Positions 4,971 to 6,345 of a DNA stretch of 6,345 nucleotides are shown piece after piece. The position numbers and the translations under genes were made by a program. Under the pieces are notes generated by a model, which was not told the origin of the DNA, made no database searches, and was given only the letters and a program-made list of their open reading frames with translations. The stretch is from Chloroflexota bacterium (lineage in GTDB: Bacteria > Chloroflexota > UBA6077): assembly GCA_021806765.1 (NCBI GenBank), contig JAJZQR010000314.1, positions 1-6,345 on the forward strand, written 5' to 3'. Positions within the stretch are counted from its first letter, which is position 1. The number at the start of each line of letters is the position of its first letter.

Positions 4971-6341
4971 GTGATAGCAGCGCGCGAGACCCAAGACCCG
5001 GCCACGGATCCCACCCTGCGGCTCGACAAGCTTCCCCTCGGCCGGTTCCACTGGCGGCTGTTGGGGGTCAGCGGGATCGGCTGGATGTTCGACTCCATGG
5101 ACGTGGGCATCATCTCCTTCGTCGTCGCCACCCTCGCCAAAGAGTGGAAGCTGGCCCCCAACCAGGTGGCCTGGATGCTGAGCATCGGCCTCCTGGGGAT
5201 GCTGGTCGGTGCCGCCGTGTCGGGCACCCTGGCCGACCGCTTCGGCCGCAAGACCATCTTCCAGGCGACCCTGCTGATCTTCAGCCTGGCCACCGGCTTC
5301 TGCGCCGTGGCCGGGGGCTACCTCTCCCTGATGGCCGCCCGCTTCCTGGTGGGCTTCGGCCTGGGGGGTGAACTCCCCATCGCCAGCACCCTGGTGAGCG
5401 AGTTCTCGCCGGCCCGATGGCGAGGTCGGTTGATGGTGCTGCTGGAGAGCTTCTGGGCCTACGGATGGGTCCTGGCGGCCCTCATCGCCTTCTTCCTGAT
5501 ACCCCAATACGGCTGGCGTGCTGCCTTTCTGGTCGGGGCCATACCGGCTTTCTACGTCTTCGTGCTCCGGCGCTCCCTGCCCGAGTCGCCCCGCTTCCTG
5601 CTAAGCCAGGGGCGGACGGCGGAGGCGGAAGAGGTGATCGCCGAGGTGGAGAGGTCCTCCGGTGTCACCCCGGTGGCATCCATTCGGCCGTCCCACGCGG
5701 CCCAGACGCAATCCGCCGAGAGCGCCCTGGCCCGCTTCGCCGAGCTGTGGTCGAGCCGCCATCTGCGCAGAACGGTGATGCTGTGGGTCCTCTGGTTCAC
5801 CATTGTCTACTCCTACTACGGCATCTTCACCTGGATGCCGACCCTGTTGTCGGAGAGCGGGCAAGGGCTGACCAAGTCCTTCGGCTACGTCCTGATCATC
5901 ACCCTGGCCCAGATCCCCGGCTACTTCAGCGCCGCTTACCTGGTGGAGAAGCTGGGCCGTAAGTGGACCCTTGCCTCCTACCTGTTCCTGACGGCGGTGG
6001 GGGCCTTCTTCTTCAGGAACGCCGGGACCGAGGCGATGGTGCTCTTCTGGGGCTGCTTCCTCTCCTTCTTCAATCTGGGGGCCTGGGGCGTGGTCTACAC
6101 CTACACCCCGGAGATGTACCCCACCCGGGTCCGAGGCACCGGCACCGGATGGGCAGCGGCCTTCGGTCGCCTCGGCGGCGTGGTGGCGCCACTGGTGGTG
6201 GGGCAGCTGCTGGGAGGCTGGGGCGTGGGCTACGGGACCGTCTTCCTGATGTTCTCGGCGGTGCTGCTGCTGGGGGCCATCAACGTGGCGCTGCTGGGAG
6301 AGGAGACCAAGGGGAAGACACTGGAGGAGATAGCCAGCTGA
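4971..6341 (+). CDS. niaP: NiaP, MFS niacin transporter
   Basis: This 456-residue, 12-helix major facilitator protein sits in the cytoplasmic membrane and imports nicotinate/nicotinamide, probably with protons. It closely resembles Bacillus subtilis NiaP as I remember it. Shared blocks include GWMFDSMDVG (37-46, TM1), the MFS loop motif GTLADRFGRK (85-94), RFLVGFGLGGELPIASTLVS (124-143), LLESFWAYGW (157-166) and LPESPRFL (203-210). In the second half, ITLAQIPGYFSAAYLVEKLG, FFNLGAWGVVYTYTPEMYPT and a C-terminal GEETKGKTLEEI are visible. The central cytoplasmic loop (about 211-258) is longer than in the Bacillus protein. The GTG at 4971 is chosen because GAGGAGG (4956-4962) lies eight bases upstream. 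The frame stays open far upstream across niaR, but that part is not niaP. The stop is four bases from the window end, so any terminator lies outside. Confidence 0.93.
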   Translation: MIAARETQDPATDPTLRLDKLPLGRFHWRLLGVSGIGWMFDSMDVGIISFVVATLAKEWKLAPNQVAWMLSIGLLGMLVGAAVSGTLADRFGRKTIFQATLLIFSLATGFCAVAGGYLSLMAARFLVGFGLGGELPIASTLVSEFSPARWRGRLMVLLESFWAYGWVLAALIAFFLIPQYGWRAAFLVGAIPAFYVFVLRRSLPESPRFLLSQGRTAEAEEVIAEVERSSGVTPVASIRPSHAAQTQSAESALARFAELWSSRHLRRTVMLWVLWFTIVYSYYGIFTWMPTLLSESGQGLTKSFGYVLIITLAQIPGYFSAAYLVEKLGRKWTLASYLFLTAVGAFFFRNAGTEAMVLFWGCFLSFFNLGAWGVVYTYTPEMYPTRVRGTGTGWAAAFGRLGGVVAPLVVGQLLGGWGVGYGTVFLMFSAVLLLGAINVALLGEETKGKTLEEIAS

Positions 6342-6345
6342 TTCT

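Overview
The window is GC-rich bacterial DNA with strong AGGAGG-type ribosome binding sites and several GTG or TTG starts. A NiaR/NiaP niacin module and a REP-associated transposase of the 'GYDY...MPNHLHG' type are also present. This mix suggests a high-GC member of the Bacillota or a Chloroflexota-like lineage. That is an inference from gene content and codon style; no rRNA or other phylogenetic marker is present.

Layout, left to right. Positions 1-384 (minus strand) hold the N-terminal part of a REP-associated Y1/HUH transposase (RAYT) that runs off the left edge. Its visible 3' part is a 36-bp tandem repeat that stays in frame. A perfect 36-bp palindrome at 407-442, just upstream of the transposase, carries the same GGGCGAAGCATTCG core. 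Positions 508-1653 (minus) encode a radical SAM/SPASM protein that resembles the TIGR04053 group. A likely promoter and an overlapping inverted repeat lie in front of it. Positions 1751-2434 (minus) are the wreck of a PAS-histidine kinase: the N-terminus is missing, an amber stop splits the PAS domain, and the ATPase domain ends just after its N box. Positions 2445-3584 (minus) encode an intact M20-family (peptidase T-like) metallopeptidase. Positions 3768-4139 (minus) encode a small protein resembling the HesB/IscA fold but without the cluster cysteines. A longer start at 4262 would add a membrane anchor.

A divergent control region (4140-4380) separates these minus-strand genes from a plus-strand pair: niaR (4381-4896), the niacin-responsive HTH-3H repressor, and niaP (4971-6341), an MFS niacin transporter. 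Four copies of the heptamer ACTGTCG/CGACAGT lie at 4267-4323. Some form perfect inverted repeats and overlap a TTGACA -35 hexamer. This is the expected arrangement for an autoregulated niaR-niaP operon in which NiaR with niacin shuts off niacin uptake.

The left half is the more plastic part, with a transposase, REP-like sequence and a decayed kinase. The right half is a coherent, ordinary metabolic operon. I see no defence system, CRISPR array, tRNA or rRNA. The most unusual item is the transposase gene whose coding sequence contains tandem copies of what looks like its own REP half-site.
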